This document shows positions 6,790 to 14,791 of a stretch of DNA of 17,643 nt, piece by piece. The notes below the pieces were generated by a model. It worked only from the letters and a program-made list of their open reading frames with translations. It did no database searches and was not told the DNA's origin. The translations under genes and the position numbers were made by a program. The DNA lies in the NCBI GenBank assembly GCA_964493955.1, contig CAZBPZ010000034.1, forward strand, positions 1 to 17,643, in the 5' to 3' direction. This stretch comes from CAZBPZ01 sp964493955 (GTDB taxonomy: Bacteria; Chloroflexota; Dehalococcoidia; Dehalococcoidales; Fen-1064). Position 1 is the first letter of the stretch. Each line of letters begins with the position of its first letter.

Positions 6790-6918
6790 TACTATGATGG
6801 TTGACATGTCCGGTTGCTACCGCACCGCCGCCCAAGCGCTGTCAACCGCGGCCCGCCTTTTTGCCCCCGGCCACAACCTTACCCCTGCCATCCTTGCGCC
6901 TGCAGGAGCCACCACACC

Positions 6919-8859
<1,941 letters not shown>

Positions 8860-8865
8860 CCACCC

Positions 8866-8969
8866 CCCACCCCGTAAAGGCCCTTTCCCCGGATGCAGCC
8901 CAACTGAAGGCTTCCGGCGGGTGAGTCTTATAATCATCCCACCCCGTAAAGGCCCTTCTTCTGGATGTA
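8866..8969. repeat. Duplicated 3' end of nadD in the gyrB-nadD gap
   Basis: A 32-base segment at the end of nadD (8938-8969) recurs at 8866-8897 with 27/32 identity; the first 20 bases, CCCACCCCGTAAAGGCCCTT, are identical. The offset is 72 bases, an exact multiple of three. Read on the minus strand both copies encode GLYGVG in the nadD frame, but the outer copy lies beyond the nadD stop. It looks like a decayed tandem duplication filling most of the 74-base convergent gap. No intrinsic terminator is visible there. Confidence 0.7.
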
Positions 8970-9536
8970 GTCCCGCACGGCCGGCGGCAGCAGGCCCTCC
9001 ACCGGCTGGCCCTCCCGCAGCCGCCGCCGCACCTCGGTGGCGCTGATGTCCACCAGCGGCCCCTCCAGCAGTAGCGTCCGCTCCGCCAGGCCCGGCACGG
9101 CACGGTCGAGCGCCGCCAGGTCGGGGCGGATGGCCCCGGGGCGAGGCACCACCACCAGCCGGCAGAGCCTGATGATACCCTCCGGCCGGTACCAGCGCGG
9201 GAACTCGGCCAGGCTCTCCCAGCTCAGGATGAGGTAGAGCTCGTCTCCGGGCCGCTGGCGGCCCAACTCCTCCAGCGTTTGCAGCGTGTAGGACGGCCCC
9301 GGCCGCTCGACCTCCATCGCCGAGACGCTGAGACCGGCCCGGCCCGCCACCGCCCGGCGCACCATCTCCAGCCGGTGCCGGGCCGGCGCCAGCGGGCCGG
9401 CCGCCTTCATCCACGGCTGCCCGGCCGGCACGAAGAGCACCTCGTCCAGGCCGAGCTGCCGCTGCACCTCCTCAGCCACCGCCAGGTGCCCGCTGTGGAC
9501 GGGGTCAAAGGTGCCACCGTAGACTCCCAGCTTCAT
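8934..9536 (-). CDS. nadD: Nicotinate-nucleotide adenylyltransferase
   Basis: Adenylates nicotinate mononucleotide to deamido-NAD in the penultimate step of NAD synthesis. The 200-residue protein starts MKLGVYGGTFDPVHSGHL, holding the nucleotidyltransferase HxGH motif (H14-H17), and has the second signature ISATEVR (164-170) near its C-terminus, ending in KGLYGVG. The ATG at 9536 was chosen because it gives the canonical N-terminus; the frame is open 50 codons further upstream, but that part overlaps obgE and is not NadD-like. The usual PPHK after PAGQ reads PWMK, and the usual G-x-D before the tryptophan-containing segment is replaced by SWE, so it is somewhat divergent. It lies 16 bases after obgE in the same direction, probably one transcript. 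Confidence 0.92.
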   Translation of the reverse strand: MKLGVYGGTFDPVHSGHLAVAEEVQRQLGLDEVLFVPAGQPWMKAAGPLAPARHRLEMVRRAVAGRAGLSVSAMEVERPGPSYTLQTLEELGRQRPGDELYLILSWESLAEFPRWYRPEGIIRLCRLVVVPRPGAIRPDLAALDRAVPGLAERTLLLEGPLVDISATEVRRRLREGQPVEGLLPPAVRDYIQKKGLYGVG

Positions 9537-9552
9537 GTCATAACCCCCGGGG

Positions 9553-10818
9553 CTACATCTCCCACTCCAGCCGGCCGCAGCGGATGCGGTCACCGGGGGA
9601 GGCCCCCGCCTTCTGCAGGGCCCGCACCACCCCCAGCCGCTCCGCCTGCTGGAGAAGCTGCCGGCGCACCTCGGCGTCAGCGGCATCGCTACGGGCGACG
9701 AGCCTCTCCAGAGCCGGGCAGGTTACCGTGAAACCGCCGTCCTCCCGCTCCACCTGCACCCGCGGCCGGCGTGGTGCGGGCCGGAATACCCGGGCCACCG
9801 GCGCCGGCCGCGCCGGGCCGGACGACCTCGCCCGCACGAGCATCTGCCACATTGCGCCGACGAGCTCGGCCAGGCCCTTACCGGTGGCCGCCGAAATGGC
9901 CACCGGCTGGATACCTATCCCCCGGAACTGCCGCAGGACCTCCGGCAGCCGACCCCGCACCCCGGGCAGGTCCACCTTGTTAATGGCCACAAGCTGCGGC
10001 CGCGCCGCCAGGGTACTATCGTAAAGGCCCAGCTCCGTATTCACCCGCACGAAGTCTTCCAGTGGTGCGGCCGCGCTGCCGTCCACAACATGCACAAAGA
10101 CGCGGGTACGGGTGGCGTGCCTCAGAAAGTCATGCCCCAGGCCCCGCCCGCGGTGGGCGCCCTCAATCAGGCCCGGGATTTCCGCCACCAGGAAGGTCTC
10201 CTTCCCCGCCTCCACCACCCCCACCACCGGCTGCCGCGTGGTGAAGGGGTAGGCAGCCACCTCCGGCCGGGCGGCCGAGATGGCCGCCAGCAGGGTGGAC
10301 TTACCCACGTTCGGGTAGCCGATGATACCCACATCGGCGATCAGGCGCACCTCCAGCACGAGGGTCCTCGCCTCGCCCGGCTCGCCCTTCTGGGCAAGGC
10401 GCGGTACCTGGTTGGTGGACGACGCAAAGTGCACATTACCCCCGCCACCACGCCCGCCCCGCGCCACTACCACCTCCTGGCCGTCCGCGGTCAGGTCCGC
10501 CAGCAGACAAAGGCGGCCGTCCCCTGCCTTCTCCAGGACAGCCGTCCCGACCGGCACCTGAAGGCGGCAGTCCTCGCCCCGCCGCCCGTGCCGGCGCCGC
10601 CCCGCCCCGTCGGCCCCGCGCCCGGCCACGAAGACAGCGCCCCGCCGGTAGCCCAGCAGGTTCGAGAGGGACGCGTCCGCCACCACGACAACGTCGCCAC
10701 CGTCGCCACCATCCCCCCCGTCGGGACCTCCGAAAGGGACGAACTTCTCGCGGCGGAAGGAAATGGCACCATCACCACCATCTCCCCCCCGGACCCTCAC
10801 CTCAACAACATCAAACAT
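9553..10818 (-). CDS. obgE: Obg/CgtA GTPase
   Basis: Essential GTPase of 50S ribosome assembly, also linked to the stringent response and replication control. The 421-residue protein has the Gly-rich Obg fold (1-157), with GGDGGDGAISFRREKFVPFG (11-30) and several Gly repeats. The G domain has P-loop GYPNVGKST (167-175), PFTT (191-194), G3 EIPG (213-216, where the family usually has DIPG), NKVD (280-283) and SAATG (309-313). A C-terminal OCT domain (about 344-421) ends in LEWEM; this tail occurs in Gram-positive-type Obg and is absent from E. coli ObgE. The start is the ATG at 10818, giving the canonical MFD N-terminus. It precedes nadD by 16 bases. Confidence 0.95.
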   Translation of the reverse strand: MFDVVEVRVRGGDGGDGAISFRREKFVPFGGPDGGDGGDGGDVVVVADASLSNLLGYRRGAVFVAGRGADGAGRRRHGRRGEDCRLQVPVGTAVLEKAGDGRLCLLADLTADGQEVVVARGGRGGGGNVHFASSTNQVPRLAQKGEPGEARTLVLEVRLIADVGIIGYPNVGKSTLLAAISAARPEVAAYPFTTRQPVVGVVEAGKETFLVAEIPGLIEGAHRGRGLGHDFLRHATRTRVFVHVVDGSAAAPLEDFVRVNTELGLYDSTLAARPQLVAINKVDLPGVRGRLPEVLRQFRGIGIQPVAISAATGKGLAELVGAMWQMLVRARSSGPARPAPVARVFRPAPRRPRVQVEREDGGFTVTCPALERLVARSDAADAEVRRQLLQQAERLGVVRALQKAGASPGDRIRCGRLEWEM

Positions 10819-11020
10819 CAGAAACTGTGCCCTATCCCTTGTGGAGGAAGTTAGGAACTCTTCTTGGTCTTATATAGTAGCAGGAAGCTGGCGGGCTTGA
10901 AATGTTGCGGGCTGGCCTACCTTCCCTGCCCCTCCGGGGCTGGCCAGCGGGAGAAGTTATCAAAAAGCGGGCGGGGCCGTTGAAAAGAAGGGGATAAGGG
11001 TTGAAAGAGGAGCGCGGGGG
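10819..11020. other. obgE-dnaA intergenic region; candidate replication origin
   Basis: This 202-bp gap between two minus-strand genes marks a change in + strand composition from C-rich (obgE side) to G-rich (dnaA side). It contains AT-rich patches, TTGAAA at 10897, 10980 and 11001 (the last two 21 bp apart), TTATCAAAA at 10957-10965 and a minus-strand TTATCCCCT (10997-10989). The last two each match 7 of 9 bases of the E. coli DnaA box. There is also a direct repeat GGGCTGGCC (10909-10917, 10937-10945) and the palindrome GCTGGCCAGC (10939-10948). No exact TTATCCACA is present. Origin function is inference. Confidence 0.35.
10874..10902 (-). promoter_or_regulatory. Candidate obgE promoter
   Basis: Minus-strand TTTCAA (10902-10897, 3/6) and TACTAT (10879-10874, 4/6) are spaced by 17 bp inside an AT-rich patch. 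The transcript would start near 10867, about 50 nt before the obgE ATG. Confidence 0.35.
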
Positions 11021-12346
11021 CTACTGACCCCGGGGTGAGGTGGAGGCGAGGATGCTCTGGCGGATGTTGAAGACCTGGCGGCGCAGGTGGGGGTCACTGT
11101 TGATGATGTTGCTGATGCGGTTGAAGGCATGGCTGACGGTGGCCGGGCTGCGCCCTCCCAGTTCGCGGCCGATTTCGGCCAGTGAGGCGTCGGTCTCCTG
11201 CCGCATCAGGTACATGGAGACCTGGCGGGCCAGCACGGTGGCATCGTCGCGGCGGCGCCCCTTCAGGTCGGAGAGGCCAATGCGGAAGCTGGCGGCCACA
11301 GCCTCGTTGATGAGGGCCGGGGTGGGCCGGGGGAGCCGGGGTACCCGGGTGGCGAGGTTGTCCAGGGCGCGGGCAGCCACCTCCGGGGTGATGGCGGAGC
11401 GCATCAGCTGGGCGTAGGCGAGGACGCGGTTGAGGGCCCCCTCGAGGACGCGGATGTTTTCCTTTATCTGGAGGGCGATGAACTCCAGGACGTCGGGAGC
11501 GAGGTCGGCCCCGTTTTGCTGCGCCCTGGCCCTGAGGATGGCCAGTCTTGTCTCGAAGTCCGGCGGCTGGAGGTCGGTGACGAGGCCCCACTCGAAGCGG
11601 GAGCGTAGCCGCTCCCGTATCTTCGGGATGTCGCGCGGGGGGGTATCACTGGTGAGGGCAATCTGGCAGCCGCGGGCGTGCAGGGCGTTGAAGGTGTGGA
11701 AGAAGTTCTCCCGGGTCTGCTCCTTGCCGGCGAAGAACTGGATGTCGTCCACCAGGAGGATATCGGCCTGGCGATAGTGGCGGCGGAACTCCTCGGTGGT
11801 GCCCTCCCGGATGGCGGTGATAAGCTCGTTGGTGAACTGCTCGGCGCTGGTGTAGCGGACCTGGAGTCCCCGGGTCAGGGCGGCGTGGCCGATGGCGTGC
11901 AGCAGGTGGCTCTTGCCGACCCCGGCCGGCCCGTGGATGAAGAGCGGGTTGTAGAGGCTGCCCGGCTGCTCGACGATGCGCGTGGCGGCGGCGTGGGCCA
12001 GCTCGTTGGAGCGGCCGACGACGAACGAGTCGAAGGTGTAGCGGGGGTTGAGGAGGGGGAGGTCTGGGAGGTCGGGGCGGGGTTTCCCGGCAGCCGTGCC
12101 GACGCTGAAGGTAGCCCTCACCTCGTACCCGAGGAGGTCGCAGAGTACCCTTTCCACCAGGGAGCGCAGGTTTTGCTCCAGGAACTCGGCCACGAAGGTG
12201 TTGGGAACGCCGATGGTGAACTCGTTGCCGCTGAGCCGCAGGCCAACGGTGCCGCGGAGCCAGGTGTTGAAGCTGGGTCTGCTGACCTCGACCTGCAACG
12301 TGCCGAGGGCGGTCTCCCAGAGCTGCTGTGGAGTGCGTGCCTTCAT
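11021..12346 (-). CDS. dnaA: Chromosomal replication initiator DnaA
   Basis: AAA+ ATPase that binds DnaA boxes and opens the origin. The 441-residue length is normal. Domain I is about 1-75. Domain III starts near 101 (NPRYTFDSFVVG), with Walker A GPAGVGKSH (139-147), Walker B ILLVDDIQF (196-204), sensor I near 228-234, the LRSRFEWGL arginine-finger region (247-255) and sensor II NIRVLEGALNRV (297-308). Domain IV (about 345-430) binds DNA. The start is the ATG at 12346, giving a standard LWETAL N-terminal region. In domain IV the usual GGRDHTTV signature reads GGRSPATVSHA (397-407), so three base-contacting positions known from E. coli (D433, H434, T435) are changed, while the following Thr and His and the minor-groove Arg (R374) remain. 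Confidence 0.95.
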   Translation of the reverse strand: MKARTPQQLWETALGTLQVEVSRPSFNTWLRGTVGLRLSGNEFTIGVPNTFVAEFLEQNLRSLVERVLCDLLGYEVRATFSVGTAAGKPRPDLPDLPLLNPRYTFDSFVVGRSNELAHAAATRIVEQPGSLYNPLFIHGPAGVGKSHLLHAIGHAALTRGLQVRYTSAEQFTNELITAIREGTTEEFRRHYRQADILLVDDIQFFAGKEQTRENFFHTFNALHARGCQIALTSDTPPRDIPKIRERLRSRFEWGLVTDLQPPDFETRLAILRARAQQNGADLAPDVLEFIALQIKENIRVLEGALNRVLAYAQLMRSAITPEVAARALDNLATRVPRLPRPTPALINEAVAASFRIGLSDLKGRRRDDATVLARQVSMYLMRQETDASLAEIGRELGGRSPATVSHAFNRISNIINSDPHLRRQVFNIRQSILASTSPRGQ

Positions 12347-12442
12347 TCAGTCGCGGTTCCCCAGGTAAGGCTGCCCCCGGTAACCCGGCCCAGCGGGGTG
12401 GCCGCGGAGAGCAACGGCCAGCGGGGAGCAGAAAACAGAAAC

Positions 12443-12472
12443 AATATACGGACGGGCCTCGGGCCTTGGCAA
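12443..12472 (-). promoter_or_regulatory. dnaA promoter
   Basis: Minus-strand TTGCCA (12472-12467, 5/6) and TATATT (12448-12443, 5/6) are spaced by 18 bp. Transcription would begin near 12437, giving a leader of about 90 nt to the dnaA ATG at 12346. Confidence 0.6.
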
Positions 12473-12614
12473 AGCACCTGACGGCCGCTCTGGGGGGTTT
12501 TGCTGGCTCACTTTCTGCGGGGTTCAGGGCTGTGAGGTCTGCCAGCCTCTTGTTTTTTAGTGATTTCTCGCCCGTAGGTTCGGAAGGCCAGGTGGTTACC
12601 CGAAATTCATATCT

Positions 12615-12628
12615 TGGACAACTGTCCA
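12615..12628. promoter_or_regulatory. Inverted repeat in the AT-rich island (candidate protein-binding site)
   Basis: TGGACA and TGTCCA (12615-12620, 12623-12628) are perfect inverted 6-bp arms separated by AC. The site lies between the divergent dnaA and fmt promoters, about 140 bp from each. A dimeric DNA-binding protein could use it; the role is inferred. Confidence 0.4.
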
Positions 12629-12758
12629 TAGAACGACGGTAAATACTTCTTGTGTAGTGGCTATCTACTGACATATGGCCAATTATGGCATGCCGCCGGA
12701 CGCTTTTGTGCGCGGGCCAACATCTCCGGCGGCGGGGCCGGCCGGGCCGCTGGCCCGG

Positions 12759-12787
12759 TTGTTGCCCCCGGGCTTTGATGTTACAAT
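12759..12787 (+). promoter_or_regulatory. Candidate fmt-mazG promoter
   Basis: TTGTTG (12759-12764, 3/6) and TACAAT (12782-12787, 5/6) are spaced by 17 bp. Transcription would start near 12794, leaving a very short leader that carries the GGGAGGGG ribosome-binding site before the fmt ATG at 12807. Confidence 0.5.
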
Positions 12788-12806
12788 CGGGGCGCGGGAG
12801 GGGTGC

Positions 12807-13742
12807 ATGCGGGTTGTTTTCATGGGTACCCCGGGCTTCGCCGTGCCGGTCCTGGAGGGCCTGCTGGCCGAGGACTATTCGGTGCTGGCCGTCTATACGC
12901 AGCCGGACCGTCCCGCCGGGCGCGGCCGGCGGCCGGCGCAATCGGCCGTGAAGCAGGCCGCCCTGGCCCGCGGGCTGCCGGTGCTGCAGCCGGCCCGCCT
13001 CAGGGGCGAGGCAGTGGTGGCCGGGCTGGCGGAGTTCCGGCCGGATGTCATCGTGGTGGCGGCCTACGGCCAGCTCCTGCCCCGTGCCGTGCTGGGGCTG
13101 CCGCGGCTGGGCTGTGTCAACGTCCACGCCAGCCTGCTGCCCCGCTACCGCGGGGCAGCGCCGGTGCCAGCCGCTATCCTGGCAGGCGACAGGTTCACCG
13201 GGGTGACCATCATGCAGATGGAGGTGGGGATGGACACCGGGCCGGTGCTGAGCCGGGCGCAGATTCCCATTCTGGCGCGTGACACCACCGGCACGCTCAC
13301 CGAGAAGCTGGCCAGCATCGGGGCGCGCCTGCTGCTGGACGTGCTGCCGCGGCTGGAGCGGGGCGAGCTTACCCCGGAGCCGCAGGACGGGGCCCGGGCT
13401 ACCTACTGCCGCCCGCTGGACAAGCAGGACGGGGAGATTGACTGGCAGCAACCGGCGGTTGAAATCTGGCGCCGTGTCCGGGCCTTTCAGCCGTGGCCGG
13501 GGGCGTTTACGACCTGGGCCGGGAAGCGGCTCAAGGTGGTGGCGGCGGTGCCGCTGCCCGGCGCCGGGGGGCAGCCGGGCCGGGTGGTGGCGGTACCCCA
13601 GGGGCAAGCGGCGCTGGGGGTTGAGACCGGGGAGGGTGTCCTTGGCCTGGTAACGGTCCAGCTCGAAGGACGGCGCGCCATGTCGGCCGACGAGTTCCTG
13701 CGTGGCCAGCGGCACTGCATCGGGATGGTGCTACCATCGTGA
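12807..13742 (+). CDS. fmt: Methionyl-tRNA formyltransferase
   Basis: Transfers a formyl group from 10-formyl-tetrahydrofolate to initiator Met-tRNA. The 311-residue length is normal. Seen: N-terminal MRVVFMGTPGFAVPVLEGL, the catalytic formyltransferase motif NVHASLLPRYRGAAP (105-119, with N105 and H107), D143 in MDTGP, and a C-terminal tRNA-binding domain (about 205-311). The frame is open from 12675, but the ATG at 12807 gives the canonical N-terminus and has GGGAGGGG at 12796-12803. The stop overlaps the mazG start by four bases (GTGA), suggesting translational coupling. Many bacteria place fmt next to def; here def is absent and mazG follows. Confidence 0.95.
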   Translation: MRVVFMGTPGFAVPVLEGLLAEDYSVLAVYTQPDRPAGRGRRPAQSAVKQAALARGLPVLQPARLRGEAVVAGLAEFRPDVIVVAAYGQLLPRAVLGLPRLGCVNVHASLLPRYRGAAPVPAAILAGDRFTGVTIMQMEVGMDTGPVLSRAQIPILARDTTGTLTEKLASIGARLLLDVLPRLERGELTPEPQDGARATYCRPLDKQDGEIDWQQPAVEIWRRVRAFQPWPGAFTTWAGKRLKVVAAVPLPGAGGQPGRVVAVPQGQAALGVETGEGVLGLVTVQLEGRRAMSADEFLRGQRHCIGMVLPS

Positions 13743-14536
13743 GCGGCCCGGCAGAAGGTCCGGTGCTACCGGAGAGGCCAACCTTTGATGACCTCGTCAG
13801 GCTGGTGGCCCGGCTGCGCGGGCCCGATGGCTGCCCCTGGGACCGCCAGCAGACCCACCAGTCGCTGCGGGCCACCTTTCTCCAGGAGTGCTACGAGGTG
13901 CTGGAGGCGCTCGACGCCGGTGACATGAAGGCCCTGCGCGAGGAGCTGGGTGACCTGCTGCTGCACGTTGTCCTCCAGGCGCAGATTGCTTCTGAAGAGG
14001 GCGAGTTCACCATTGATGACTCCATCGGGGATATCTGCCGCAAGCTGGTGCGTCGGCACCCCCACGTCTTCGGGTCGGCCAGGGCGGCCGACGCCGAGGC
14101 GGTGGCCCGCGGCTGGGAGGGCCTGAAGCGTGACGAGAAAGGCGGCGACGGCTCGATGCTGGACGGGGTGCCCGCCACGATGCCGGCCCTGGGCTACAGC
14201 CAGGAGATTCAGGCGCGGGTGGCCCGGGCCGGGTTCGACTGGGAGGATGACGCCGGGGTGGTGGAGAAGCTGGCCGAAGAGGTGAGCGAGCTGCTGCGGG
14301 CAGAGACGGCGGCGCAGCGCCAGCAGGAGTTCGGCGACCTGCTCTTTACCCTGGCTAACATCGCCCGGCGGCAGGGGATTGACCTTGAGGCGGCGCTGCG
14401 CGGGGCCAACCGCAAGTTCTACCGGCGCTTCGCCCGCATGGAGGAGCTCTGCCGGGAACGCGGTCTCAGCTTTGCCGGGCTTTCCTTCGAGCAGCAGAAC
14501 GCCCTCTGGGAAGAGGTCAAGCGGCTGGCTCTCTAG
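13739..14536 (+). CDS. mazG: MazG nucleoside triphosphate pyrophosphohydrolase
   Basis: Hydrolyses (d)NTPs to NMP plus pyrophosphate and is regarded as a house-cleaning enzyme. The 265-residue protein has the tandem MazG arrangement. First domain: LRGPDGCPWDRQQTHQSLR (26-44), metal ligands in E50-x-x-E53 and E69-x-x-D72, then RRHPHVFG (105-112). Second domain: EEVSELL (180-186) and QQEFGDLLF (195-203). The GTG start at 13739 shares four bases with the fmt stop; no better start lies nearby, and the first 15 residues are Pro-rich and not part of the domain. A link to (p)ppGpp levels is known for E. coli MazG; here rsh is in the same window but about 8 kb away, so the link is only suggestive. 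Confidence 0.93.
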   Translation: MSGPAEGPVLPERPTFDDLVRLVARLRGPDGCPWDRQQTHQSLRATFLQECYEVLEALDAGDMKALREELGDLLLHVVLQAQIASEEGEFTIDDSIGDICRKLVRRHPHVFGSARAADAEAVARGWEGLKRDEKGGDGSMLDGVPATMPALGYSQEIQARVARAGFDWEDDAGVVEKLAEEVSELLRAETAAQRQQEFGDLLFTLANIARRQGIDLEAALRGANRKFYRRFARMEELCRERGLSFAGLSFEQQNALWEEVKRLAL

Positions 14537-14553
14537 CGGTTGTGGCGCAACCG
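14537..14553 (+). terminator. Hairpin directly after mazG without a T-run
   Basis: CGGTTG (14537-14542), loop TGGCG, CAACCG (14548-14553) form a perfect 6-bp stem starting at the base after the mazG stop. It is followed by G residues, not T, so it is not a standard intrinsic terminator. The remaining bases to 14666 are GC-rich, with more short hairpins (14580-14594, 14613-14628) and no convincing gene. Confidence 0.3.
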
Positions 14554-14666
14554 GGGGTCATATAGTTGCAGCGGGCCCGGCCGGCTGGACCGGCGGCGGG
14601 GGTTCGTCCTGGCCCCGCAGGTCCGGGGGCAGAGGGTCTCCGGGGCTAGCCTGCGGGTGAAGGGGA

Positions 14667-14743
14667 TGGTCGGGGCGGGCAGACTCGAACTGCCGACCTC
14701 AGCGTCCCGAACACTGCGCGCTAACCACCTGCGCTACGCCCCG
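14667..14743 (-). tRNA. tRNA-Pro (anticodon CGG)
   Basis: The minus strand folds into a complete 77-nt cloverleaf. The acceptor stem CGGGGCG/CGCCCCG is fully paired, the D stem is GCGC/GCGC, the anticodon stem is CAGTG/CGCTG with loop TTCGGGA, the variable loop has five bases, and the T stem is GGCAG/CTGCC with loop TTCGAGT. The anticodon CGG (14709-14707) reads CCG proline codons. C1-G72, discriminator A73 and G37 are typical of bacterial tRNA-Pro. The 3' CCA is encoded (14669-14667). A perfect TATAAT sits just upstream. Confidence 0.95.
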
Positions 14744-14753
14744 GCCATCTGCT

Positions 14754-14783
14754 ATTATAGGCGCAGCCGCCTTTTCTGCGCAA
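14754..14783 (-). promoter_or_regulatory. tRNA-Pro promoter
   Basis: On the minus strand a perfect -10 TATAAT (14759-14754) is preceded after 18 bp by TTGCGC (14783-14778, 3/6). The start point near 14747 leaves only a few leader bases before the mature tRNA end at 14743. On the + strand the same bases give TATTAT (14753-14758), which could serve as a -10 for the following gene. Confidence 0.6.
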
Positions 14784-14791
14784 GGAAACCA

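Larger units (their letters stand above)
12347..12806. other. dnaA-fmt divergent intergenic region with AT-rich island
   Basis: A 460-bp gap between divergent genes. From the dnaA side it holds the dnaA leader and promoter (12443-12472), then mixed sequence, then an AT-rich island. By hand count 12601-12690 is 36/90 G+C, far below the surroundings. The island contains an inverted repeat (12615-12628), GTAG/CTAC arms (12654-12657, 12665-12668) and repeated TATGGC at 12674 and 12684. The fmt promoter follows. No convincing small gene or canonical DnaA box was seen. The open frame from 12675 is an upstream extension of fmt without homology. Confidence 0.6.

Noticed and set aside
6800..6829. TTGACA at 6801-6806 upstream of gyrB as a -35 box
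   Set aside because: No acceptable -10 lies 16-19 bp downstream; the spacing falls on GC-rich sequence.
6814..6918. Longer start for gyrB at 6814
   Set aside because: The extra residues are Pro/His/Cys-rich and unlike GyrB; ATG 6919 has AGGAG upstream and matches expected length.
9537..9686. Longer start for nadD overlapping obgE
   Set aside because: The canonical NadD N-terminus begins at 9536, and the extension overlaps the obgE OCT domain in another frame.
12675..12806. Longer start for fmt at 12675
   Set aside because: The 44 extra residues do not match Fmt and would include the promoter; ATG 12807 has a strong ribosome-binding site and canonical N-terminus.
11646..13715. 689-codon minus-strand open frame across dnaA, the dnaA-fmt gap and fmt
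   Set aside because: It overlaps dnaA in another frame and fmt antisense, and runs through promoters; sequence is low-complexity Pro/Arg/His with no homology.
14540..14791. Upstream extension of the putative homoserine kinase frame
   Set aside because: It would translate through the complete tRNA-Pro gene; the GTG at 14792 has a ribosome-binding site and gives the family N-terminus.
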